This document shows, piece by piece, positions 17,097 through 26,149 of a DNA stretch of 64,000 nt. Where the stretch lies: NCBI RefSeq assembly GCF_000011085.1, contig NC_006396.1, positions 1,364,001 to 1,428,000 of the forward strand. The letters run 5' to 3'. The translations under genes and the position numbers were made by a program. Every line of letters begins with the position of its first letter. The first letter of the stretch is position 1. The stretch is from Haloarcula marismortui ATCC 43049 (GTDB lineage Archaea > Halobacteriota > Halobacteria > Halobacteriales > Haloarculaceae). The notes beneath the pieces were generated by a model that ran no database searches, was not told the origin of the DNA, and saw only the letters and a program-made list of their open reading frames with translations.

Positions 17097-17585
17097 TCAT
17101 CCGAAATAATCCGGGAGGATGCCGTACGTTCTGGCAAGCGTCACGATTTGTTGCTTGAACTCCTCTGACTCTGTACCCTGCGATTCCGCGAGTGCTTCGA
17201 CCTCCGTGGAGTATGCCTCGCGAATTGCGCTCGCTTCGGCTCGTCCCTCGACTGTCGGCTCCCAGCGGGCTGTCGTCCCGTAGTCACCCGGTTCGAGCGG
17301 TGGTCCGAGCCGCTCTTGCTCTCCAACACGCTCGATCAGGCCCCGTTCCTCGAGTGACTCGAGTGTCGTCTCGACCTCTGGTTCGAGATTCATTTCCGCT
17401 GTAAAAAACTGGTCGATCGATGGTAGTCCAGGCTCATCTCCAGACGTGGCGAGATCGAGTTTCGCACAGGCTGCAACGAGGTCGTCAGTCGTTTTCTCGA
17501 CGCCACCGTAATCGTGTTTGTAACGCCTATTGTGGGTCGTGAGTTGGTCGATTATCGTTCGCTCGATCCACGTCTCCGTTTGCAT
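17097..17585 (-). CDS. Hypothetical protein, 162 aa
   Basis: I do not recognise this protein. Residues 1-40 are charged (TETWIERTIIDQLTTHNRRY). A later part, VETTLESLEERGLIERVGEQ, resembles the recognition helix and wing of a winged-helix domain. The C-terminus is helical. It lies between SWIM fragments on the minus strand, 73 bases after the gene at 17659. Codon use is normal for the organism. Confidence 0.62.
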   Translation of the reverse strand: MQTETWIERTIIDQLTTHNRRYKHDYGGVEKTTDDLVAACAKLDLATSGDEPGLPSIDQFFTAEMNLEPEVETTLESLEERGLIERVGEQERLGPPLEPGDYGTTARWEPTVEGRAEASAIREAYSTEVEALAESQGTESEEFKQQIVTLARTYGILPDYFG

Positions 17586-17658
17586 CAGCCGTACTATATC
17601 CGCGGAAACAGAGAAGCGTGTCGCACGAGTTGTCTGTCAGGAGCCAAGCGGAGACCAC

Positions 17659-18201
17659 TCAGTCGATCCCCGCTCGCTCTTCCAGCTCATCGACCAACAG
17701 CTCGACGATTGCGTCTTTGTCTTCTTCAGGAACGTCCCAGCCATCGAGTTCGTCGAACTTCTCCTCCCAGTGGTCGATCCACGACCCGAACACCTCTTCG
17801 AAGGTCGCTTCCGGGTCGTCAGCGGTCTTGACCTTCTCGATGCCCTCCTCGATGGCTCTTCCGACAGGCCCGTCCCGCAACTCGGCTTCGACCACCATCC
17901 ACGGCTCGTACTCGAAGGCCGAAGAGAGTTCTTCGATGTGCCAGGCGTCATCGGCTATGTCCAGTCGGTATTCGGTCGTCACGTGAAATCGAGCGGGTGA
18001 AGCATCGAGCCCCGGTACACCCGCGTCCGAGAGGTACATCGTCGGGTGTCGCTCAATTCGGAACGAGAGCATCTCGTCCGGTTCGAATTGGAATCCGAAT
18101 GCCCGTTCTCTGATCTTCTCCAGTGTTAGCCCATCGTCGGGAAGGCTGCCATCACGCTCGTCCAGCGCGGTGAGAACTCGGTCTCTGGTAGTACCAGGCA
18201 T
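17659..18201 (-). CDS. Hypothetical protein, 180 aa
   Basis: The acidic 180-residue product begins PGTTRDRVLTALDERDGSLP. It ends with a helical segment, EEDKDAIVELLVDELEERAG. No known motif stands out. It starts 20 bases after the end of the broken SWIM gene on the same strand, so it was probably expressed from the same transcript. Function unknown. Confidence 0.68.
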   Translation of the reverse strand: MPGTTRDRVLTALDERDGSLPDDGLTLEKIRERAFGFQFEPDEMLSFRIERHPTMYLSDAGVPGLDASPARFHVTTEYRLDIADDAWHIEELSSAFEYEPWMVVEAELRDGPVGRAIEEGIEKVKTADDPEATFEEVFGSWIDHWEEKFDELDGWDVPEEDKDAIVELLVDELEERAGID

Positions 18202-18221
18202 CTCTTCTCACGCAGTTTCGC

Positions 18222-20043
18222 TCATTCCGGGAACTCCCCCAACAGGTCTTCGAGCATTGGGCGGAGCTTGTATTTCCGGTAGTGGTCGTCTTTGATCGCT
18301 TCGACGTAGGCACGCCACTCGTCGAGGTTGCCAGACGCCTGTGCTGCCTTCCCCGCATACTCCAGCCAGTCCACGGCATGGCGATACCGCTGAGACTGTC
18401 CGTCCTCGATGATCGGCTCGGCCTGCTGCTTACAGGCGTCGATCGTCCAGTGGGGGTGCTCCTCCCAGACGGTCTCGACGACCGGCTCCACCACTTTGTA
18501 GTCCGGAAAGCGGTCTGCGATGGCGATGGCCTCGTCGTATCGCTCCGCGTACAGAAAGATTTCGACGTGCCGTTGCGCAGTCCGCTGTCTCGTGTCCTTG
18601 TCTGCAAGCGATTCCAGTAGCTCCTCGCGAACGGTCGGCCACTCCTCGCCGGCGAGTTCTTCCGTGGCCTGGTAGGCCGCAAGCGTCGACGAGGCGTCGA
18701 ACGCGGCGATGGCTGCCTCCAGCGCAATCTCGGATTCGCCCATGCTGCTGGCCCGGTCGCGGAGCCACTCGGCTAGCGCTGCTTGCCCGCTGTTGTCGTC
18801 CAAGGTTACTCCGTGCTGGGCGATTTCCAGGGCTGCTTCCGGTCAGTCGTGGTCCCGCAGGGCTTTGGCCAGCGTGAGTGCTTCGTCCGGCGAGTACAGA
18901 TTACGCCGGCCGTACTCGATCGCCTCGTCGATTCGACCCTCCTCGACGAGCGTGGCCACGTAGTCGTCGACCAGGTCCGAAGCCTCCGCCAGATTCAGGT
19001 ACTCCTCGATGCGGTCCTGGCGTTCGAGAACGTTGAGTCGGGCTCTGACGAAATTCTCGGCGTACCACGGCGGGTCGCCTTCCCAGAGGTCGGCATGAGT
19101 GATATCACCGTCCATCGCTCGCTGGACCGGCTCGAAGTCCCAGCCCCGCTGTGCCGCTTCGAGGGCGACGCTGTACGGTGGCTGGTGCGTATAGCCGCCC
19201 ATCTCCTGTTCCCACTGCCAGAGGCGACCTTCCCAGTCGGCGCGCTCGGCCTCCGAGAGGTCGACCGTGAGCAGCGCCTCGGCCAGCACTCGATCGACCT
19301 CGTCGAAAAACTCGAAGATCGCCTGCGAATCGTCGTACGAAAGAGCGAGCCACTCTTGCTCCATGAGTTCGTCGGCCAGCGGTTCGAGGATATCCAGTGC
19401 CGTCTCGCCGTCTCGGGCCTCGACGGCTGTCCGTGCCTGATCGAGCAAGTCTCGCAACGTCTCGACATCAGTTTCGACTGCCTCATACGGGTCATACGCG
19501 TGGGCGCTACGTCCCTCGGTGGGACGGAGAATGTACTGCACCTGCTGGCGGATCGACTCCCGGTTGATGTCGGGTGCGGTCGCGAGCGTCGTCGCCCTCA
19601 TCTCCTGGTTCGAGTGTTTCGAGCCGGGACTCAACCTGCTCAGCCAACCTCGGATGACTCTCGACGAGGTCGACGAGAACGTCACGGAGCTCTTCGGGGT
19701 CCGCGTCGGCGACCAGTTCGGAAACGGGCGGCCGCTGGTCGATTTCGTCGGAATCGCGGACGTATGTCAGGAGGACGGCGACACGGTGCTTGCAGATTCC
19801 ACCGTGATCGTACGGGCAGGAACACGCCGTGTCGACGACCCCGGTTTCGTCGAGTTCGATTCGTACCTGATAGGGCTTGTACTGGCTGCCTTCGACCGCT
19901 GCTCGGATCGTCTCACCGCGCCGGGCGATCTCGACGACGGCGCCCTTGTCGTAGTAGTTCTCTCCCCGGTCGTAGGACTGTGGGCGTGCCAGATCGCGAA
20001 CCGCTGCCTCCGTGAGTGTCGGGTCGGGACTCGCCATCCTCAT
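18222..20043 (-). pseudogene. SWIM zinc-finger protein gene, broken by a frameshift and a nonsense codon
   Basis: Three pieces form one gene read right to left. The first starts at ATG 20043 (or 20037) and contains the SWIM finger ACSCPYDHGGICKHRVAVLL (CxC-x6-CxH). Its frame is lost near 19590-19605, where the neighbouring frame takes over with ATTLATAPDINRESIRQQVQ. The second piece runs to an in-frame TGA at 18843-18845 (RDHD-stop-PEAALEIAQHG), consistent with CGA to TGA. The third piece continues in the same frame to 18222 (LRPMLEDLLGEFPE). The whole would be about 600 residues of a SWIM domain plus TPR-like helical repeats. The two independent lesions argue for a true pseudogene. Confidence 0.75.
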
Positions 20044-20108
20044 TACGCCTCTACGGCTTTGATTTGTAGTAATACTGGGGTGGACGGTCGCAGGTCGCTG
20101 CGGGCTTA

Positions 20109-20360
20109 TCAATCCGGGACCCAGACACCGTTCACAGGCCGGAACACCACGTAGGCGTCGACGGCCGATGTGTCGGCTGGATGGGCGGTGTGGAGTGTGA
20201 GTTGGCCCATACTCGCGTGGTTTCGGTTCTGTTCGGTCACCCACTCCTCCGCATCCGCTTTCGAGTCGAATGCAAGCCGGCGGTCGTCATCGAAATCCGC
20301 CTCCGCAAGTGGTGTCTCGCGAAAGACCGAGTCTTTGAGTTCCACAATGTAGTCTGCCAT
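20109..20360 (-). CDS. Small hypothetical protein, 83 aa
   Basis: The product begins ADYIVELKDSVFRETPLAEA and ends AYVVFRPVNGVWVPD. Alternating hydrophobic residues suggest a small beta-rich fold. It precedes the broken SWIM gene on the same strand. I do not recognise the family; codon use supports it moderately. Confidence 0.55.
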   Translation of the reverse strand: MADYIVELKDSVFRETPLAEADFDDDRRLAFDSKADAEEWVTEQNRNHASMGQLTLHTAHPADTSAVDAYVVFRPVNGVWVPD

Positions 20361-20411
20361 GGCTGTTCGTTCGCCATAGCCCTCCTTCAGGGTTTCCCGA
20401 GTCAGGGCGAC

Positions 20412-20624
20412 TCATGTCTCTGCCGCCCGTACGAACCGGATCCAGATTCGACTGGGAGCCCGACGGCTGAGTATCCGCTTCGGGATGACATACGACAGTC
20501 CACGCTGGCTGAGCATCTCTGGAATATGCTGGCTATCGAACTCACGGTCCATCAACACATAGCAGAAATAATTCAGTTTGCGATAGATATATACCAGTCT
20601 AAGTGGTAGCTCCCGTACGGAGGC
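20412..20624 (-). pseudogene. ISH3-like transposase remnant
   Basis: The frame reads FCYVLMDREFDSQHIPEMLS then QRGLSYVIPKR. This is the second-Asp region (DREFDS) of ISH3-type transposases. The first and last catalytic regions and both element ends are absent. It is a small relic left by deletion. Confidence 0.65.
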
Positions 20625-20631
20625 GTCACGA

Positions 20632-21201
20632 ATGGAGATCACTGACATTCCCGACGATGTGTACGCTGGCGACGAGTCACCGCCGGATCTCGATGATTTA
20701 GAATCGCCTGATTCGCTGCTCAAGAGTGGTCCGATCCGCGAGCGACTCCTCGATATCGTCACCGGGCTTCGAACCCCTACGAAAGTTTCCGACATCGCCG
20801 ATCTCGCTGACTGCGACACTGAGACTGCCCGCGACTACTTGGAGTGGTTCGACGGGATGGGATTGGTTCACCGTCACGACGGCCGCCCCGTCCGGTACGA
20901 GCGCAACGATGCGTACTTCCAGTGGCGACGTATCGACCGCATCCGCGAAAACTACTCCGACCAAGAGATCGTTGAGGCACTGTCAGACGCCATCGATCAG
21001 ATCGAGGAATACAGAGAACAGTTCGACGCAGACGATCCTGACGCCGTTTCTCTTGTCGAAGCCAGCCGCGAAATGGCAACTGAAGACGCGTGGGAAGCGC
21101 TCTCCGAGTGGAAAACGCTCGAACGCAGAGCTACCCTCCTCGATGCGGCGCGTCGTGATCACTCAACTTCTGGTAGTTCTCCCGGTCATATCGATGCCTG
21201 A
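20632..21201 (+). CDS. Winged-helix regulator, putative antitoxin partner
   Basis: The 189-residue protein has a winged-helix domain near residues 30-85 (SGPIRERLLDIVTGLRTPTK, DIADLADCDTETARDYLEWF, GLVHRHDGRPVRYERND). It looks like the haloarchaeal DUF7342-type regulator group. The C-terminal half is helical and acidic. Its end overlaps the start of the next gene by eight bases. With a TumE-like partner downstream it could be the antitoxin and autoregulator of a toxin-antitoxin pair; this role is inferred from the arrangement only. Confidence 0.78.
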   Translation: MEITDIPDDVYAGDESPPDLDDLESPDSLLKSGPIRERLLDIVTGLRTPTKVSDIADLADCDTETARDYLEWFDGMGLVHRHDGRPVRYERNDAYFQWRRIDRIRENYSDQEIVEALSDAIDQIEEYREQFDADDPDAVSLVEASREMATEDAWEALSEWKTLERRATLLDAARRDHSTSGSSPGHIDA

Positions 21202-21631
21202 CAATCAGGACGGGCCGTCCAGTACCGGCCCGATCGATGCTGAAATTCTCGACCGGATTGCCCCACACCTCTCCAGGAGCGCCCGCTTCGGCGATGTCCA
21301 AGCACGCCCTGAGTATGCACCGAACGCCGTCGTTGCTGACTACGACCTCGGGTACTTCCCAAGTGGGGTCACGCGGGCGTATCTTCGTATCCGATGGTTC
21401 GAAACCGATGATTTCAGCATCCACTACTCCGAGCAATACCGGACGGGGAACTCCTGGGAGTGCCGCTGGGACCGCCACCCCAATAATCATAATACCCGCG
21501 AGCACTTCCACCCGCCGCCGGATGCGCCGACGCCAGGCGAGGACGAAGACTATCCGGATGAGTGGCAGGACGTACTCGCCACTGTGCTCACTCGTCTTGA
21601 CGAACGAATCGAGGCATTCTGGAACGAATGA
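21194..21631 (+). CDS. TumE-like (DUF6516-type) putative toxin
   Basis: The 145-residue protein starts at ATG 21194, overlapping the upstream winged-helix gene by eight bases. The core GVTRAYLRIRWFETDDFSIH, then YSEQYRTGNSWECRWDRHPN and TREHFHPPP, resembles the pattern of DUF6516/TumE toxins: strand, Y-x-Y-R-x-x-W, RWDN-x-PHH and a final His-rich stretch. TumE family members are thought to be ribonuclease-like toxins. The assignment is by motif likeness and gene order; a search could place it elsewhere. Confidence 0.6.
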   Translation: MPDNQDGPSSTGPIDAEILDRIAPHLSRSARFGDVQARPEYAPNAVVADYDLGYFPSGVTRAYLRIRWFETDDFSIHYSEQYRTGNSWECRWDRHPNNHNTREHFHPPPDAPTPGEDEDYPDEWQDVLATVLTRLDERIEAFWNE

Positions 21632-21957
21632 CCAGCCAGGGTAGAAACGAGGTGTACGGTTCTACGGAACGTTGTCAGGCTGAATACGACTCGGGTCAAG
21701 GAAACTGGTTACTGGCGTCTCGGTGTATCGTCACATCGATGCCCCCGGTATTCGGGCTCTACTGTACAAACCCTGCCTGTGCCTTGTGGCATCGGACCGT
21801 ACGCATTGAGAAAGGCGGTCTCAATTCTGTTCGTGTGAGAGACGTTGAGATTCCACCGGGTTTAGCGGGGCTGTAATGCGTTGATTCAGCCGACTCAGTA
21901 AACTACCCTACCCTACTTCGCTCGGGGTCTAAGGACCCGCTCGCTCGTTGAGGGGAT
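21632..21957. other. Intergenic stretch, no gene supported
   Basis: No convincing frame is present. It includes TTTAGCGGGGCTGTAATGCG at 21859-21878, near-identical to a segment at 7600-7619, and a T-C rich run CCCTACCCTACTTCG at 21906-21920. It ends at the inverted repeat that flanks the tnpB copies. Confidence 0.35.
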
Positions 21958-21990
21958 GGCTTTCGCGTGGACTCCCGTTCTACGCCTCGG
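21958..21990 (+). repeat. Left copy of a 33-bp inverted repeat flanking tnpB remnants
   Basis: GGCTTTCGCGTGGACTCCCG and onward matches the reverse complement of 23756-23788 at 32 of 33 positions. In both copies it covers the last codons and downstream end of a tnpB gene. Confidence 0.7.
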
Positions 21991-22054
21991 ATGAGGCGGG
22001 AAGGTCGTACTCTCCACTCACGTTCACCGTCCCGCGATTCAGGCGCACGTCTAC
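21980..22054 (-). pseudogene. C-terminal remnant of a second tnpB
   Basis: On the minus strand this segment encodes VDVRLNRGTVNVSGEYDLPA followed by SSEA and a TAG. That is nearly the same ending as the tnpB at 22516-23766 (VDVRLNRGTLNVSGEYAHPA). Upstream of 22054 the similarity stops. A truncated copy in opposite orientation therefore lies about 460 bases from the other one. Confidence 0.7.
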
Positions 22055-22515
22055 AGGGTGACTGGTCAGAACACAGCACTGTTGGGCGACCACTCTATTG
22101 CTTCGAGCACGGGTCCAGCGAGATCTTCGCTCGGGTGGTCGAACGAACGCTGAGGGTATTCTCTCGTTCCGTGCTGTTCATCTAAAGCAAGCCGATACAC
22201 AAAAAGAAATTCGTGACCGCTACTGACCGCGTCACAGGTGTTGTGACGGTATGAATCGTTCCAACAAGGCCCTTTGTGTGAACTATTCCGGTATTAACTC
22301 TGTACCAAAGAGCCGTTCCCGACTGCTGGTGCTACCGACCGACGACAATGTTAGGCCGCCTACCCGTCGTCGAACGCTGTCCCCAGTATTCAGATTCCAT
22401 TCAGTCTCATTTTCACAGGCGGTACGAGGCGGATGCCCCGGCCCTTGAGGTCGGGGAGGAAGCCGACAACCGATGACACAAACCACGCTACGATGGCAGG
22501 CCGACTCCCAAACGT

Positions 22516-23766
22516 ATGAGTAACACCGTGTATATGTGTGAAAACACAGTGGAATACCGTCGTACCGCCGTCATCAAACTCGACACTCCCGAAGGAGCTG
22601 ACGCCCCCCTTTGAGAGACGGTCGAGCAGTTCAAACACTGCGCCAACACCGCGAGCGAATGGTGCTGGCACGGCAACGACGGCTACCACGTCACCTCAAA
22701 AGCCAAAGCCGAACGCGCCCTCTACGACCAACTCCGCGACCAAACCAACCTTACCGCGAATCTTGTCCAGAAAGGGATTCGCAGGGCGGTTGAGGCCGTC
22801 AAAAGTGGAGTCTCGCGTCTCGAACGTGGCGAGAACACGTCACAACCGCACTTTTCTGCCGATAGCGCGGTCTACGACAAGCGGAGCGCGACGTTCCACC
22901 GCGACCACGTTTCGCTTTCAACCGTAGACGGGCGCGTCGAGTGCGAATACATTCTTCCCGACGACTCGGAGACACCGCCGACCAAATACGTCTCCGACGA
23001 GGACTTCGAGTTTCGGATGGCGCACTTACAATATCGAGACGGTGACTGGTATCTCCATGCCTCAATGCGGAAAGTCGAAGCCGGCGAGGGAACGTCTGAA
23101 TCTGAGTCCAAGCACAGAACAGTCCTTGGTGTGGATTTGGGCGTGAACAACCTCGCCGTTGCTTCGACGGGGCGATTCTGGTCGGCAGGCGAGTTCAACC
23201 ACTGGCGTCGAGAGTATGAGAAGCGTCGTGCCTTGCTCCAGCAGTGTGGCTCTCGCCACGCCCACGAAAACATCGAGAGCGTCGGTCAGAAAGAGTACGG
23301 ACGGTTCGAGATATACCTGCACACGGTGGCGAACGAACTCATCGAGGAAGCCATCGAGAACGACTGTTCGCACATCGTGTTCGAGGACTTGACCCACATT
23401 CGGGAGAATATTCCCGAGGCGACGTGGCAACACGTTTGGGCGTTTCGACGCCTCTACGAGTACGTCGAATACAAAGCCAAAGAAAACGGCGTCGAAGCCG
23501 TGCAGGTTGACCCGCGCAACACCTCGAAGCGGTGTTTGACGTGTGGGTTTACCCATGACGATAACCGGAACGGGGAGTCGTTCAAGTGTCAGCAGTGCGG
23601 GTATGAGAACCATGCCGACTACAACGCTTCCAAGAACATCGGCTTGCAGTATCTCCGTCGTCGGCAAAACGCAGACGATGGAGGCGCACCCGTAGATGTG
23701 CGCTTGAATCGCGGGACGTTGAACGTGAGCGGGGAGTACGCACACCCTGCCTCTACCGAGGCATAG
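22516..23766 (+). pseudogene. TnpB gene (IS1341 type) with a premature stop
   Basis: The frame from ATG 22516 (or 22534) has an in-frame TGA at 22612-22614 (ADAPL-stop-ETVEQ), consistent with CGA to TGA. Past it the frame is open to 23766. The RuvC-like acids are all present: Asp in TVLGVDLGVNNLAVA, Glu in IVFEDLTHIREN, Asp in NHADYNASKNIG. The zinc ribbon is CLTCG and CQQCG. TnpB is an RNA-guided nuclease that helps keep its transposon. Without readthrough only a 32-residue peptide would be made; internal starts would lose the N-terminal recognition lobe. A right-end-like hairpin lies just upstream at 22433-22470. Confidence 0.85.
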
Positions 23767-23788
23767 AACGGGAGTCCACGCGAAAGCC
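23756..23788 (-). repeat. Right copy of the 33-bp inverted repeat
   Basis: Partner of 21958-21990 in inverted orientation; it spans the tnpB stop codon and the first bases after it. Confidence 0.7.
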
Positions 23789-24300
23789 TCGGGGTCGTTC
23801 GAGAGAGCTGCGCTCTCTCGTGATGACGAGACGCCCGGCGTCTCGAACCACTTGACCCCGAGGCGATTTACGGGGACGCTGCCGAAACACTTGCCCGACG
23901 GTTGAAGTCACTGGACGCGGTGACCCAACTATTCGACACCGCACCCGACGATTGCTACGCAACGGAAGATTGGGAGTCACAAATCGGGTCCATCGACTGT
24001 GTGGACGAAAACAGGAAGTAGACAATCGAGTGTTGCGAGTAGACGGGATGGTTACCCGCTCTTTTTGTTTATCCTCAATAGGTTGAATAGTGTACTCTCT
24101 GCCAGTTAGGACACTACTAATCAGATAATCTGCCGATCAATGCGTCGTCTGAATTATAAGACACATACCCATTGACGACCGATCGCTGTTCATATTCGAT
24201 AAGCCGAGTATGCGCGAACTCACGAGAGATCTCCAGCGGAAACTCACAGACACTCCCACAATCCAGTTCCTATGTCGGGCAGCTGTGAGCCACGGTGTGT
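23789..24300. other. Gene-poor stretch between tnpB and the IS5 element
   Basis: Just after tnpB lies a perfect-looking palindrome GAGAGAGCTGCGCTCTCTC (about 23800-23820) followed by GAGACGCCCGGCGTCTC (about 23829-23845); both would form hairpins and could be part of the transposon right end or a guide-RNA scaffold. A frame at 23870-24010 carries fragments such as YGDAAETLARRLKSLDAVTQ and NRK, which look like decayed coding sequence. No intact gene is supported. Confidence 0.4.
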
Positions 24301-24394
24301 GGCATCCAAATAACTGTGAAGCAACACTGCCAGAAACCGCGAGACGGCGGCGGCTGCAAGGCACCCACCACCGACTGATATAATACTAATACTC
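24301..24394 (-). repeat. Dispersed repeat, copy A
   Basis: Its reverse complement contains ATTAGTATTATATCAGTCGG continuing into TGGTGG, identical to 27311-27336. Similarity continues more weakly for about 60 bases (TGCCTTGCAG, GCCGTCT, CACAG). The TATA-like GATATAATACTAAT on the other strand could act as a promoter. Confidence 0.6.
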
Positions 24395-24593
24395 CCACTG
24401 TACTACTCTGCCGATGGCATGTGAATACTGATGCAGGAGGGACCCAGGAGTCGGTCGGAAATCTCCACTCACCTAGGGGAACCCAGAACATAGCGGCCGC
24501 CGGCGAACCCAGATTCGAAGACGGTTGCAAGGGACCAAACCGTCTCGACGGCGGATAACAAAACGACTCAACGGCGGGTAAAACAGTCAAATA

Positions 24594-25530
24594 GGCTCTG
24601 GTGAATCGCGGGACAGCGTCGGTTTCGACCGTCAGAACTAGGAAGATGAAGCGGGAAACCGTCGATGTCAATGTCGAAAATTTCCCGCTTCACAAGCAAA
24701 GTCGTTCAGTTAGCTAAAAATGCTGTTGGTGAGCGAGGCGAAGTCGCCGCCCCCGAAGGGGGTGGCGGCTTCGCCGAGTATGCGGTGGTGTCGCTACACT
24801 GTCTACGGGTTTACCTGAAAAAATCTTACCGAGAAGCACTTGATTTGCTGAACGAGATGCCACAAATACTCGGGGAGATCGGCCGCGTCAAGGCCGATCT
24901 CCCCGACCACTCGACACTGGTCAAGTGGTTTGACAGAATCAAGACAGCACTCTGGCGAGTGCTGCTGCGCCTCTCGGCGCAGCTGCACGGCCCAAGCGGC
25001 CATGCCGCTATCGACGCGACGTTTTTCGACCGAGAAAACGCTAGCAAGCACTACTGTCGCCGGACGAATTACCGTGTTCAAACGCTCAAAGCAACTGCTC
25101 TCGTCGACACAGAAAGCCGGGCTATTCTGGATGTTCACTGTACGACTGAGAAACGCCACGACACACAGCTCGGCTGGCAGGTCGCCCGCCGCAACGCGGG
25201 CGACCTCGCCAGCCTCGCTGCCGACAAAGGCTACGATTGGATGGATTTACGCGAGAAACTCCGAGAAGAAGGCGTGAGACCACTAATTAAACATCGTGAG
25301 TTCCGGCCCATCGATCACGCGCATAACGCGCGGATCGATGGGCCTCGATACCGTCAGCGAGCAATGTGTGAGACCGTTTTCTCGACGATCAAGCGCACGC
25401 TCGGCGACGCCGTGCGTGCGCGAACTTGGTACGGTGAATTTCGTGAACTCGTCCTGATGTGTACGGTTCACAACATCAAGCAGTCTCTGAAACCGTGAAA
25501 TAAAGCTACGTCTGGCGATTCACTACGGCC
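24594..25530 (+). mobile_element. IS5-family insertion sequence, complete
   Basis: The element is 937 bp and is flanked by a perfect 8-bp direct repeat GTCAAATA at 24586-24593 and 25531-25538. The ends are imperfect inverted repeats, GGCTCTGGTGAATCGCGGGA and, from the right, GGCCGTAGTGAATCGCCAGA. It carries one transposase gene. The intact duplication shows recent insertion into a gene-poor region. Confidence 0.88.
24665..25498 (+). CDS. IS5-family transposase
   Basis: The 277-residue protein (ATG 24665 or 24671) has the IS5 DDE pattern. The first Asp is in GHAAIDATFFDREN, the second in NAGDLASLAADKGYDWMDL, and the Glu in MCETVFSTIKRTLGDAVRAR with the Y-(2)-R-(3)-E-(6)-K-like spacing. Length and motifs are complete, so the enzyme may be active. 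Related but decayed copies lie at 48941, 52511 and 53261. Confidence 0.92.
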   Translation: MSMSKISRFTSKVVQLAKNAVGERGEVAAPEGGGGFAEYAVVSLHCLRVYLKKSYREALDLLNEMPQILGEIGRVKADLPDHSTLVKWFDRIKTALWRVLLRLSAQLHGPSGHAAIDATFFDRENASKHYCRRTNYRVQTLKATALVDTESRAILDVHCTTEKRHDTQLGWQVARRNAGDLASLAADKGYDWMDLREKLREEGVRPLIKHREFRPIDHAHNARIDGPRYRQRAMCETVFSTIKRTLGDAVRARTWYGEFRELVLMCTVHNIKQSLKP

Positions 25531-25588
25531 GTCAAATAATACCCCGTCCCGAGACAACAGATTTTAGAAAAGGGTTGAGAATAGTATC

Positions 25589-26149
25589 ATGCCAATGGGC
25601 GATGCAGTATCGGTAAAACGCTGGCTCTCCGAAGCGGAGTTAGACCACCAACTGAAAGCGGCCGATAGCGGTAAACGCGCCCGGCGACTGGGATTTATCA
25701 AGAATCTGTATCGGGGGGATTCGGTTACAGAAGCGATTGTTCGGGAGGGCCGCTCGGAATCAACCGGGTATCGATGGCTACACCGGTGGAACGATGGCGG
25801 TCTCGACGCCTTGCTCCCCGATTACGGGGGTGGGCGGCCACCAAAACTCTCAGAGTCAGAGCAGGAAGTGTTCCTCAAGCGGATTGCCAGCCAACAGCCG
25901 GTCTCGACAGAGACAGTCAAGTCGATCCTGCAAACCGAGTTTGACGTCGAGTACGCGACTACATATTTGCCCCGGAAACTCGAAGAAATGGGACTCACGT
26001 ATCGGCCGCCAGCCCGCGAAAGCGTAGACCAACAGGAAGTCCTCGAAGGAATTGAATGGGATGAAAAAACCCCAGTAGACAGCACACGGCGACACCCCTA
26101 CGACGGGCAGTCGAGTCGGCACAAAGCGGGCTGGGTCATAGCTGAGTAG
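25589..26149 (+). pseudogene. IS630-family transposase, N-terminal part only
   Basis: The 186 residues cover the HTH half: VTEAIVREGRSESTGYRWLH, the linker LLPDYGGGRPPKLSE and FDVEYATTYLPRKLEEMGLT. The frame stops at the point where the first catalytic Asp would be expected (QSSRHKAGWVIAE-stop). All DDE residues are therefore missing. No matching right end is seen. It might act as a DNA-binding inhibitor, but simple truncation is likelier. Confidence 0.8.

Noticed and set aside
18783-20015. Open frame of 410 residues opposite the SWIM pseudogene
   Set aside because: Its composition (Val/Arg-rich, with late Arg/Gly/Pro runs) is that of a shadow frame. The minus-strand pieces carry the CxC-x6-CxH finger.
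23017-23766. Separate short TnpB gene starting at ATG 23017
   Set aside because: The frame is open upstream to the TGA at 22612 and still encodes the N-terminal lobe, so it is one damaged gene and not a natural short form.
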